From positions 186,001 through 250,000 of the forward strand of contig NZ_AKKC02000014.1 of assembly GCF_000282095.2 (NCBI RefSeq): 64,000 nucleotides of DNA, written 5' to 3'. The translations under genes were made by a program, and so were the position numbers. Below are positions 9,016 to 16,804 of this stretch, in pieces. The notes below the pieces were generated by a model. The model searched no databases and was not told the DNA's origin. It worked only from the letters and a program-made list of their open reading frames with translations. Numbering within the stretch: position 1 is the stretch's first letter; each line of letters starts with the position of its first letter. This DNA comes from Rhizobium sp. CF080. Lineage in GTDB: Bacteria; Pseudomonadota; Alphaproteobacteria; Rhizobiales; Rhizobiaceae.

Positions 9016-11055
9016 TTACTCGCGGCCGCGGCGACGCCTGCGGCCGCCACCGTCTCCCGAGGCATCCACGAGCGCCTTGCGCTCCGGCAAGGTCAGAACC
9101 GTGCCGAGATGCGGGAAGGTATCGACCTTGTTCGGTAGTGCCATAGCATAGACGAAATGCTCCTGGAATTTCGGTTCCAGAGCCGTCTCTATCTTCTCGA
9201 TCCTGCGGACGGTTTCCTCGATCTCGCGCCGATAGCTGCGATTGAGAAGGCACATGCGCGCGCCAGTCCCCGCAGCATTGCCCACCGACTTGACGCGGGT
9301 CAGATCGCAATCGGGAATGAGGCCGAGCACCATCGCATATTTGGGATCGATGAACGTGCCGAAGGCGCCGGCCAGCCCGATCCGATCGACATGATCGACA
9401 CCCTGCTTGTCCATGAGCAGCTTGACGCCGGCATAGAGCGCCGCCTTGGCGAGCTGGATGGCCCGCACGTCGTTCTGGGTCACGGTGATGCGCTGCTCGC
9501 CGTCATGGACGAGATAGGAAAAGGTCCGGCCGTTCGGAAGGATACGCGGGCTGCGTTCCGCCATCGCACCGTCCACGACGCCATCCTCCGAAATCAATCC
9601 AGCGAGGTACATTTCGGCAATCACTTCGATAATGGCGGAGCCGCAGATGCCGGTAATGCCGGTCACGGCGGCAGCTTCTGCAAAACCGGGCTCGTCCGAC
9701 CAGAGCTCGACGCCGATTACCCGAAAGCGCGGTTCGAGCGTGTGAGGGTCGATGCGGATGCGCTCGATGGCGCCGGGTGCCGCGCGCTGGCCGGATGAGA
9801 TTTCGGCACCTTCGAAGGCGGGACCGGTCGGCGAGGAGGCGGCGACGACGCGCGCCGAATTGCCGAGCACGATTTCCGCATTGGTGCCGATATCGACCAG
9901 CAGCATCATCTCCTCCTGCCGGTGCGGACCTTCCGACAGGGTTGCCGCCGCGGCATCGGCGCCGACATGGCCGGCGATGCAGGGCAGGAGATAGGTGCGG
10001 GTACCCTCGTTCATCGGCAATCCGATCTCGGAGGATCTGACCTGCACCGCGCCGGAAACGGCAAGCGCGAAGGGGGCTCCGCCAAGTTCGGTCGGATCGA
10101 TGCCGAGGAAAAGGTGGTGCATGATCGGATTGCCGACGAAGACGCTGTCGAGAATGTCGATCCGCGATACGCCGCCTTCGGTGCAGACCTTGTCGATCAA
10201 TCCGTTCAGCGCCTCGCGCACGGCCAAGGTCATCGCCTCGCGGCCATCCGGGTTCATCATCACATAGGAAACGCGGCTCATCAGATCCTCGCCGAAGCGG
10301 ATCTGGGGGTTCGACGTGCCGGCCGACGCTACCGTGCGGCCGGACAGCAGCGAAGAGAGATGCAGGGCGATCGTCGTCGAGCCGATATCGCAGGCAATGC
10401 CATAGGCCTCGTTCTTGAGGCCAGGATAGAGCGCGATGAGGCGGGCACGGTCGTCGTCCCGATCCTTATGGATCGCCGCGGTGACCTTCCATTCGCCTTT
10501 GCGCAGGATCTGCTGGACCTTGGGGATCAGATGGAAATCGACGTCGAGATCGTCGAAGTGCCAGTCGCTAGCAAGTGCCGCCTTCAGCCGGTCGAGATCG
10601 CCGAGCGGCTTCTCCATGTCGGGCTCTTCCACCTCGACATAACACATGCGGATCGCCGGATTGCGGTCGAAGACCCGTTCGTCGGCCGCTTTGCGGACCA
10701 CCTGGGCATTGATCACCGTATCCTGGGGAACATCGATGACGAGATCGCCGAGGATCTGCGCGGAGCAGGAGAGGCGGCGACCCTGGGCAAGCCCGCGCAC
10801 GCGTTCGTAACGCTCCTCCTTCGGGCCGAACGGCGACAGATGATCATCGGACGAGGTGATGCCGTGCTTGGCGAAATTGCCTTCCTGCACCGAAATCTGG
10901 CAGCGCCCGCAGGTCGCCCGCCCGCCGCAGACGCTCTCCACATAGACGCCGAGCTGACGAGCGGCATCGAGCACCGGCGTGCCGACCGGAAACCGGCCGC
11001 GCTTACCCGACGGCATGAAGAGGACGAGGGGATCTCTCTCGGAAATATCCGCCAT
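9016..11055 (-). CDS. Corrinoid activation protein, RACo type (2Fe-2S ferredoxin plus ASKHA ATPase)
   Basis: This protein reactivates oxidised Co(II) corrinoid carriers at the cost of ATP. The first 110 residues form a plant-type 2Fe-2S domain with Cys43, Cys49, Cys52 and Cys97. A linker follows, then an actin-like ATPase (DUF4445) with ACDIGSTTIALHL, VDIGTNAEIVLG and GLAGAFGTFIDP. The start at 11055 gives 679 residues, where MADISERDP begins the ferredoxin domain; the 72 extra codons upstream are Arg-rich shadow of the next gene. The last 15 residues are Gly/Arg-rich (GGGRRRRRGRE). It follows the methyltetrahydrofolate methyltransferase by 11 bases and ends the minus-strand operon. Confidence 0.9.
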   Translation of the reverse strand: MADISERDPLVLFMPSGKRGRFPVGTPVLDAARQLGVYVESVCGGRATCGRCQISVQEGNFAKHGITSSDDHLSPFGPKEERYERVRGLAQGRRLSCSAQILGDLVIDVPQDTVINAQVVRKAADERVFDRNPAIRMCYVEVEEPDMEKPLGDLDRLKAALASDWHFDDLDVDFHLIPKVQQILRKGEWKVTAAIHKDRDDDRARLIALYPGLKNEAYGIACDIGSTTIALHLSSLLSGRTVASAGTSNPQIRFGEDLMSRVSYVMMNPDGREAMTLAVREALNGLIDKVCTEGGVSRIDILDSVFVGNPIMHHLFLGIDPTELGGAPFALAVSGAVQVRSSEIGLPMNEGTRTYLLPCIAGHVGADAAAATLSEGPHRQEEMMLLVDIGTNAEIVLGNSARVVAASSPTGPAFEGAEISSGQRAAPGAIERIRIDPHTLEPRFRVIGVELWSDEPGFAEAAAVTGITGICGSAIIEVIAEMYLAGLISEDGVVDGAMAERSPRILPNGRTFSYLVHDGEQRITVTQNDVRAIQLAKAALYAGVKLLMDKQGVDHVDRIGLAGAFGTFIDPKYAMVLGLIPDCDLTRVKSVGNAAGTGARMCLLNRSYRREIEETVRRIEKIETALEPKFQEHFVYAMALPNKVDTFPHLGTVLTLPERKALVDASGDGGGRRRRRGRE

Positions 11056-11066
11056 GATACCTGTAC

Positions 11067-12029
11067 TTACTCCATCCGCGCGCCGGCGCCAGCCCGTGCG
11101 GCCCGGCCGCCACGTCGACCGCTCGCCGCCGACGTTGCCGGCGAGGCTACAGCTGCGCCGCCCTCGGTCGGCTTGTGGTCGCGATAGGTCATGATCCAGT
11201 TGCCGCAATTCTGGTCCGTGCCGTTCAGCACGTTGGCGGCGCGGACCGCTTCCATTTCCTGCGGCCGGCAAGGGTTCATGATCGCGGACGTCATGCCGGC
11301 GCCGATCACCATCGGGATGAAGCCGGCATTGATGCCGTGGCGGTGCGGCAGGCCGAAGGAGATGTTGGAAAGCCCGCAGGTCGTGTTGACCTTCAGCTCT
11401 TCGCGCAAGCGCCGCAGCAGGGCAAAGACCTGCAGGCCGGCGGTTCCGAGCGCACCGATCGGCATGACCAGCGGATCGACGACGATGTCGTGTGGCTTGA
11501 TGCCGTAATCGGCAGCGCGCTCGACGATTTTCCTGGCGACCGCGAAACGGACGTCGGGATCCATCGAAATGCCGGTTTCGTCGTTGGAGATCGCGACGAC
11601 CGGCACGTCGTATTTCTTGCAGAGGGGCAGGATCGCCTCGAGTTTTTCCTCCTCGCCGGTCACCGAGTTGACGAGTGGCCGGCCCCTGGCGACCTTCAGC
11701 GCCGCCTCGATCGCCGCGGTCACGGAACTGTCGATCGACAGCGGCACGTCGACGAGGCCCTGAACGATTTCGAGCGTCTGGACAAGCAGGCCCGGTTCGG
11801 TCTCGTTGGGATTGACGGAGGTGACGCCGGCGTTGACGTCGAGCATGGTGGCGCCTGCCGCCACCTGTTCCAGCGCATCCTTGATGACCGTGTCGAAATT
11901 GCCCTCGATCATCTCGGCGGCGAGCTTCTTGCGGCCCGTCGGGTTGATGCGTTCGCCGATCACGCAGAAGGGCTGGTCGAAGCCGATCACGATCTCCCGG
12001 GTTGCAGATGCGACGATGGTGCGGGTCAT
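11067..12029 (-). CDS. Corrinoid:tetrahydrofolate methyltransferase (pterin-binding TIM barrel)
   Basis: The 320-residue protein is a pterin-binding barrel like MtgA, AcsE or the folate domain of MetH. The N-terminal GERINPTGRKKLA and the later VIGAGMTSAIMNPC are the family signatures. It should move methyl from the corrinoid carrier to tetrahydrofolate, making methyl-THF in the cytoplasm. GGAGG precedes the ATG at 12029; the frame extends further but reads as shadow. The final 30 or so residues form an Ala/Gly/Arg tail (SGRRGGRAARAGAGARME) not expected in the family, and similar tails occur on neighbouring enzymes. Confidence 0.9.
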   Translation of the reverse strand: MTRTIVASATREIVIGFDQPFCVIGERINPTGRKKLAAEMIEGNFDTVIKDALEQVAAGATMLDVNAGVTSVNPNETEPGLLVQTLEIVQGLVDVPLSIDSSVTAAIEAALKVARGRPLVNSVTGEEEKLEAILPLCKKYDVPVVAISNDETGISMDPDVRFAVARKIVERAADYGIKPHDIVVDPLVMPIGALGTAGLQVFALLRRLREELKVNTTCGLSNISFGLPHRHGINAGFIPMVIGAGMTSAIMNPCRPQEMEAVRAANVLNGTDQNCGNWIMTYRDHKPTEGGAAVASPATSAASGRRGGRAARAGAGARME

Positions 12030-12081
12030 GTCTTCCTCCAGGCGCGCGATGGCGCCGAAACGATATGGTTGTCCTTGAACG

Positions 12082-12384
12082 TCAAGCGATCTCGCGGCCG
12101 CCGGCCTTGACCAGCGCGACGAGTTTTTCCCGGTCATAGGCTGCTTCGAGCTCGGCCGCCGCCCTGTCGGCCTCGGCTTCGAGATCGTCGGAAACGGATA
12201 TCGGATCGGCCTTGCGCCATTCGGCGAGGTAGTCGTCGGTGCCTGCGGCGCCGCTGCGCATCGCGCACATGTCGATCGCCTCTGTGAAGCGCAGCGACAA
12301 TTCCCGCTTGGCGGTCTGGCGGCCTTTCTTGATGATCACCTGCGCCGGAATATCCCGCCAGAAGACGACGATGCGGTCTGCCAT
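12082..12384 (-). CDS. Virulence-factor family small protein (PF13769-like)
   Basis: A 100-residue protein starting MADRIVVFWRDIPAQVI, which is the typical opening of the family named virulence factor (PF13769), a family without a proven biochemical role. GGAGGAG lies before the ATG at 12384; nine further codons upstream are unlikely to be used. It is encoded between the formyltransferase-like gene and the folate methyltransferase gene on the same strand, with a 52-base gap to the latter. Its fixed place inside a corrinoid methyl-transfer operon suggests an accessory role there, which is inference. Confidence 0.75.
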   Translation of the reverse strand: MADRIVVFWRDIPAQVIIKKGRQTAKRELSLRFTEAIDMCAMRSGAAGTDDYLAEWRKADPISVSDDLEAEADRAAAELEAAYDREKLVALVKAGGREIA

Positions 12385-12488
12385 GAACTCCTCCGTGTTG
12401 AGACGCAGCATGCACGGGTGCGGTGGACAAGACTGCGCTTGCCACGACGTCGCACACGGCCAATTACGACGTGGAGATCAGAGGCGCC

Positions 12489-13262
12489 TTACCAGATGCG
12501 CTTGGTCAGCCCGTGGTAGACCCAGGTCCAGACCGGCGGAGGGAAGCGGAGCGCGGAGAGGCCCTGCGGCTGATACGGTCTGAGCGTGCCTTCGATGGCG
12601 TCCCTGAGTGCGCGAACGCTGATGTCGACGGATGAAGCGGTCATCAGCAGCGGATAGGTGGCGAGCGTATCGACGCGCGCCGGCGTCACACGGTTCTCGT
12701 AGAGCGTCCCGCCGGTATCGATGCCCTTGTCGACCAGATGTACGGTCGCCCCGAAATTCTTCTCGTCATCTTCGACGCGCGACCAGTAGCCACCCATCTG
12801 GCCGCGATACATGGGATTAATGCCGGCATGGAAGTTGATGACGGGGCAGGGGATCACCGCAAGCGTCGCGGGCGACAGGATACGGCAGGATATGGTGAAG
12901 ATCGCTGCCGGCTTCAGGCCTGTCACCGCCGCGTGACAGGCCGGATCGTTGAGCGATGGCACATGCGTCACGGGGATAACCGGGTTGGGCTCGGCGGAAT
13001 GGCCATAGTCGCGGATGATGTCTGCGGAACGCCTTGCCGCGACGCTCTTGGTAAGCCTGGAGACGATCATTGTCGCGAGCTGGCCGAGCGCGGTCACCCA
13101 GCCGAACCGCCGGGCGCGGCGTTTCAGCAGCGTGCCCTTCGATTCCGGCTGTTCCTCGATGACGTGCAGATCGGGAAAGTGTTTTGCCAGTGCGTTGATC
13201 ATCACCTGCGGGTTCGCCCCGCCCGACGTCATCACGACGATTCGAGAATTCCGGTCCTGCAT
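12489..13262 (-). CDS. Formyltransferase-like protein
   Basis: The 257-residue protein shows the core of the formyltransferase fold of methionyl-tRNA formyltransferase and GART. VINFHAGINPMYRG carries the Asn and His of the catalytic set, and VDKGIDTGGTLYE holds the Asp strand. A basic N-terminal segment (about residues 40-60) separates the first strand from the rest. GGAGGGAACG precedes the ATG at 13262. It is shorter than Fmt and lacks the usual C-terminal domain, so it is not the housekeeping enzyme. In an operon that loads one-carbon units on tetrahydrofolate it may act on formyl-THF, but its acceptor is unknown. Confidence 0.78.
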   Translation of the reverse strand: MQDRNSRIVVMTSGGANPQVMINALAKHFPDLHVIEEQPESKGTLLKRRARRFGWVTALGQLATMIVSRLTKSVAARRSADIIRDYGHSAEPNPVIPVTHVPSLNDPACHAAVTGLKPAAIFTISCRILSPATLAVIPCPVINFHAGINPMYRGQMGGYWSRVEDDEKNFGATVHLVDKGIDTGGTLYENRVTPARVDTLATYPLLMTASSVDISVRALRDAIEGTLRPYQPQGLSALRFPPPVWTWVYHGLTKRIW

Positions 13263-13319
13263 CGTTCCCTCCGCATAAGCGCAGGGCCGCACTCTTCCGC
13301 CGAAGGCCCGAAGAAACGG

Positions 13320-13961
13320 TTAAACCGAGCGTAACGCCTGCGTGAGGTCGCCATAGCCGGTGAAGCGGTACTCGTATTCCAGACCGAGATACTCGGCTGC
13401 CGCACGCGCCTTTTCCTGAAGGACCTCGTCTTCCTCCTGACTGAGGTAGACGAGCTTCCGGTAATTGCCGAAATACATGTCCTTCAGCTGCGGATGGCGG
13501 TCGAGGCCGAGCGGTTCGATGACGAAGGCCTCGAACTGGCGGGCGAGGAAATCGGTGAGGAAGAAGGAGAACAGGTCTTCGTCCGCTTTCGTGGCAAAGG
13601 CGTCATTGCCGGCAAAGAAGGAATAACAATGCGGACCTTCGATGCGGGCGATGCCCTCGCGCTCGCAGAGCCGGTCGATATCGCCGCCGGTTCCGCAATC
13701 CGCATAGGCGAAAAAGATCTTCTCGAAGCCGGCTTGCCGGGCTTCGGCGACGGCTTTTTCCAGACCCGGAACGATCTTCTGCGGATAGGCATGCCAGATC
13801 GCCGGCAGACAGTTGAGGTCGATATGGCCGAGGCCTTGCTGCCTGGACACTGCGAGAATTTCCCGCGCGATCGCTCCGCATGCGATCACGTGAACTTTTT
13901 CACGAGTTGAACGTTCCTTTGCCGGAAATTCAATTTCCGTCACAAATTCATCCCTCTTCAT
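13320..13961 (-). CDS. DUF1638-family protein
   Basis: The 213-residue protein begins with a short lead and then VHVIACGAIAREIL, followed by a conserved Cys/Gly segment (YADCGTGGDIDRLCE) and PHCYSFFAG. These features match DUF1638, whose members are often encoded beside MttB-family methyltransferases and corrinoid proteins. The conserved Cys and His residues could bind a metal or the corrinoid, but this is untested. It is 57 bases upstream of the formyltransferase-like gene on the same strand. Its start lies only 14 bases from the start of an oppositely transcribed lipoprotein gene. Confidence 0.82.
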   Translation of the reverse strand: MKRDEFVTEIEFPAKERSTREKVHVIACGAIAREILAVSRQQGLGHIDLNCLPAIWHAYPQKIVPGLEKAVAEARQAGFEKIFFAYADCGTGGDIDRLCEREGIARIEGPHCYSFFAGNDAFATKADEDLFSFFLTDFLARQFEAFVIEPLGLDRHPQLKDMYFGNYRKLVYLSQEEDEVLQEKARAAAEYLGLEYEYRFTGYGDLTQALRSV

Positions 13962-13975
13962 CGGAGTATTCTATC

Positions 13976-14134
13976 ATGACGGCCAAGACAGTCACGGTGA
14001 TCGCTGCACTTCTCGCGACGATGGTTTCACTCACCTCCTGCGGCAATACCATTCGCGGCATAGGCAAGGACACGGCCAATACCGTCAACGCCACGCAGGA
14101 CGCAGGCCGCCGGGTCGATCGCGCTGCGCGCTAA
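13976..14134 (+). CDS. Entericidin A/B-family lipoprotein
   Basis: A 52-residue precursor with a basic start, a hydrophobic helix and a lipobox (SLTSC) at about residues 17-21. The mature part (CGNTIRGIGKDTANTV) follows the entericidin pattern of a small helical outer-membrane or envelope lipoprotein. CGGAG lies 9 bases before the ATG. The gene runs on the plus strand inside a minus-strand operon: it fills the 203-base gap between the corrinoid protein and DUF1638 genes, so any promoter must lie within the DUF1638 coding region. Entericidins are linked to stress-induced lysis in Escherichia coli; here the role is unknown. Confidence 0.8.
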   Translation: MTAKTVTVIAALLATMVSLTSCGNTIRGIGKDTANTVNATQDAGRRVDRAAR

Positions 14135-14164
14135 GACGTTGCCGTCAGCCAACCGTCCGGCGCC

Positions 14165-14866
14165 TCAGGCGCCGGCAGCAAGGCTGTTGTGCTTGCGGCG
14201 GATATATTCCTTTGCCGTTTCGACGGCGACCGCCGCGTCGCGGCAATAGGCATCGGCGCCGACCGCCTTGCCGAATTCCTCGTTGAGCGGCGCCCCGCCG
14301 ACCAGCACGATATAGTCGTCGCGCATGCCCTTTTCCTTCAGCGTATCGATGACGACCTTCATATAGGGCATGGTCGTAGTCAGAAGCGCCGACATCCCGA
14401 GAATATCCGGCTGCTCCCGCTCGATTGCTTCGAGATAGTTCTCGACCGGATTGTTGATACCGAGATCGACGACGTCGAAGCCGGCCCCTTCCATCATCAT
14501 GCCGACGAGGTTCTTGCCGATGTCGTGGATATCGCCCTTGACGGTGCCGATCACCATCTTGCCGAGTTTCGGAGCGCCGGTCTCGACGAGCAGCGGCCGC
14601 AGGATGAACATGCCGGCCTTCATCGCATTGGCCGATAGCAGCACTTCCGGTACGAAGAGAATGCCGTCGCGGAAATCGATGCCGACGATGCGCATGCCCT
14701 CGACCAGTGCCTTGGTGAGTACGTCATAGGGCGTCCAGCCGCGTGCGAGCAGGATGTTGGTCGCCTCCTCGATCTCTTCCTTGAGGCCGTCATAGAGATC
14801 GTCGTGCATTTGCTGCACGAGTTCCTCGTCGGAGAGTTCGGAAAGGATGATTTCGTCGTCGGACAT
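14165..14866 (-). CDS. Methyl-carrying corrinoid protein (MtgC/MttC type)
   Basis: The 233-residue protein is a two-domain cobalamin carrier. A four-helix cap comes first (about residues 15-95), followed by a Rossmann B12-binding domain with GTVKGDIHDIGKNL, where Asp112, His114 and Gly117 form the DxHxxG motif whose His ligates cobalt. It should accept methyl from the MttB-like enzyme and give it to the folate methyltransferase. The first 36 residues hold 14 acidic residues and a single Lys. AAGGGAAG precedes the ATG at 14866. It is the first gene of the minus-strand set and diverges from the mttB-like gene across 262 bases. Confidence 0.93.
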   Translation of the reverse strand: MSDDEIILSELSDEELVQQMHDDLYDGLKEEIEEATNILLARGWTPYDVLTKALVEGMRIVGIDFRDGILFVPEVLLSANAMKAGMFILRPLLVETGAPKLGKMVIGTVKGDIHDIGKNLVGMMMEGAGFDVVDLGINNPVENYLEAIEREQPDILGMSALLTTTMPYMKVVIDTLKEKGMRDDYIVLVGGAPLNEEFGKAVGADAYCRDAAVAVETAKEYIRRKHNSLAAGA

Positions 14867-15128
14867 GCAATGCTTCCCTTCGTTCGAGGGGCCGGCCTTC
14901 GACCGGCAAATCAGACGCTTAACGTCATCGACTATCTGTACCTTTAATTCGCTTGGCAATTTCTTTCGTATGCGACAGCGGCGCGTCGGAAAAACGACGG
15001 AGGATCGCGGCGAGAATGTCTGTCCTGTACAAACCCGTGACGCAGAAAGGCGGGGCTCGGCTTGCGCTTGGGCCTAGCATGGCTCATCAAAGGCTTGAGG
15101 CGCTTGTCAAAGCGGAGGCGAGGAGCAC
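14867..15128. promoter_or_regulatory. Divergent promoter region of the corrinoid carrier and MttB-like genes
   Basis: This 262-base gap separates two genes that must work together and are transcribed away from each other, so both promoters should lie here. I see a short hairpin (GCCGG/CCGGC near 14890) but no motif I can assign to a regulator. The GbdR-type protein at 6439 is the natural candidate to bind it, by inference from neighbourhood only. Confidence 0.45.
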
Positions 15129-16703
15129 ATGGACGATTTGACCCCAGAGACGGAACCGACAGGCGGTGGAGCAAGACGCGGCCGCGGCGAACGGGGGGCG
15201 GCAGGCCGCCGGGCGGCGCGGGCAGGCAGCGGTCCTGGCCCATCCTTGCCCTATATCACCCGCAGAATAGGCGTCTATGAAGTGCTGGACGAGGAGGGCC
15301 TGGCTCTCATCGAGCACAACGCGGATCTCATCCTCGAAGAGATCGGCATCGAATTCCGCGACGACGACGAGGCGCTCGATCTCTGGGCCAAGGCCGGCGC
15401 GGACGTTCAGGGCCACCGGGTGCATTTCCCGAAGGGCCTCTGCCGCCAACTCCTCAAGACGGCGCCGAGCGAGTTTACCTGGCATGCGCGCAATCCCGAA
15501 CGCAACGTCCAGATCGGCGGCAAGGCGACCGTGTTCGCACCGGTCTACGGCCCTCCCTTCGTGCGCGACCTCGACGGCAAGCGCCGTTATGCGACGATCG
15601 AGGATTTCCGCAATTTCGTGAAGCTCGCCTACATGGCACCGTCGATGCATTCGTCGGGCGGCACGGTCTGCGAACCGGTCGATGTGCCCGTCAACAAGCG
15701 GCATCTTGATATGGTCTACAGCCATATCAAATATTCCGACAAGCCGTTCATGGGATCGGTCACCGCGCCGGAACGCGCCGAGGACACCGTCGCCATGGCC
15801 AAGCTGGTGTTCGGCGACGAATTCGTCGAGAACAATTGCGTCACGCTGAACCTCGTCAACGCGAACTCGCCGATGGTGTTCGACGGGACGATGCTCGGCG
15901 CGCTGAAAGTTTATGCGCGGCACAACCAGGCCTCCGTGGTGTCGCCCTTCATCCTGTCCGGTGCCATGAGCCCGGTGACGGTGACGGGCACGCTGACGCA
16001 GATCCTTGCAGAGGTGCTTGCCGGTGCGGCGCTGACGCAGCTGATCCGCAAGGGCTCGCCGGTCCTGTTCGGCACGTTCGCCGCCTCGATCTCGATGCAG
16101 TCGGGTGCGCCGACCTTCGGCACGCCGGAGCCGTCGCTGGTCTCCTATGGCGCGGCCCAGCTTGCCCGCCGCCTCGGCCTGCCGTTCCGTACCGGCGGTT
16201 CGCTGTGCGGCTCGAAAGTGCCGGATGCGCAGGCGGCGCACGAATCGGCCAATACGCTGAACACGACGCTGCTTGCCGGCACCAATTTCGTGCTGCATGC
16301 GGCCGGCTGGCTGGAAGGCGGCCTCGTGTCGTCCTATGAGAAATTCATGATCGACCAAGACCAGCTCGGCATGATGCAGAAGATGGCGCAGGGCATCGAT
16401 CTTTCCGAAGAAGGCCAGGCGCTCGACGCGATCCGCGAAGTCGGGCCGGGCAGCCACTATCTCGGCTGCGCGCACACCCAGGCGCATTTCCAGACGGCGT
16501 TCTACCGCTCCGCCCTGATGGACAATAATTCTTTCGAACAATGGGAGATCGAGGGCGAGAAGCGGATCGAACAGCGCGCCAATGCGCTCTGCCGCTCCTG
16601 GCTCGACACTTACGAGGCGCCGCCGCTCGACCCGGCGATCGATGAGGCACTGCTCGCCTTCATCAAGGACCGCAAGGATTCGATGCCCGACGCCTTCACC
16701 TGA
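15129..16703 (+). CDS. MttB-family methyltransferase without pyrrolysine, probably betaine:corrinoid methyltransferase
   Basis: The 524-residue protein belongs to the trimethylamine methyltransferase (MttB) superfamily, seen in GATVFAPVYGPPFVRDL-like and SGAPTFGTPEPSLVSYGAAQ stretches. It has no in-frame TAG, so it is a non-pyrrolysine member; a characterised Desulfitobacterium member of this group (MtgB) demethylates glycine betaine. It should pass methyl from a quaternary amine to the corrinoid protein encoded divergently. Residues 12-36 form an Arg/Gly/Ala extension ahead of the conserved start (YITRRIGVYEV). AGGAG precedes the ATG. Substrate choice (glycine betaine, proline betaine, carnitine or other) cannot be read here; the nearby betaine genes favour glycine betaine. 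Confidence 0.9.
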   Translation: MDDLTPETEPTGGGARRGRGERGAAGRRAARAGSGPGPSLPYITRRIGVYEVLDEEGLALIEHNADLILEEIGIEFRDDDEALDLWAKAGADVQGHRVHFPKGLCRQLLKTAPSEFTWHARNPERNVQIGGKATVFAPVYGPPFVRDLDGKRRYATIEDFRNFVKLAYMAPSMHSSGGTVCEPVDVPVNKRHLDMVYSHIKYSDKPFMGSVTAPERAEDTVAMAKLVFGDEFVENNCVTLNLVNANSPMVFDGTMLGALKVYARHNQASVVSPFILSGAMSPVTVTGTLTQILAEVLAGAALTQLIRKGSPVLFGTFAASISMQSGAPTFGTPEPSLVSYGAAQLARRLGLPFRTGGSLCGSKVPDAQAAHESANTLNTTLLAGTNFVLHAAGWLEGGLVSSYEKFMIDQDQLGMMQKMAQGIDLSEEGQALDAIREVGPGSHYLGCAHTQAHFQTAFYRSALMDNNSFEQWEIEGEKRIEQRANALCRSWLDTYEAPPLDPAIDEALLAFIKDRKDSMPDAFT

Positions 16704-16804
16704 AGAGAGCCCGATGCCGCCAGGGAGCAAGGCGGTGCCAGGCTGGTCGCCGATTTCATCCAGGAGGGGGTTTGGCGTCCTCACTACAAATATCAGGGGC
16801 CGCG

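Noticed and set aside
11056..11271. 72-codon N-terminal extension of the RACo-type protein
   Set aside because: It overlaps the folate methyltransferase gene, is Arg-rich shadow sequence, and the ferredoxin domain starts at the ATG at 11055.
15129..16703. Pyrrolysine in the MttB-like protein
   Set aside because: There is no in-frame TAG codon, and no pyl genes were seen in the window.
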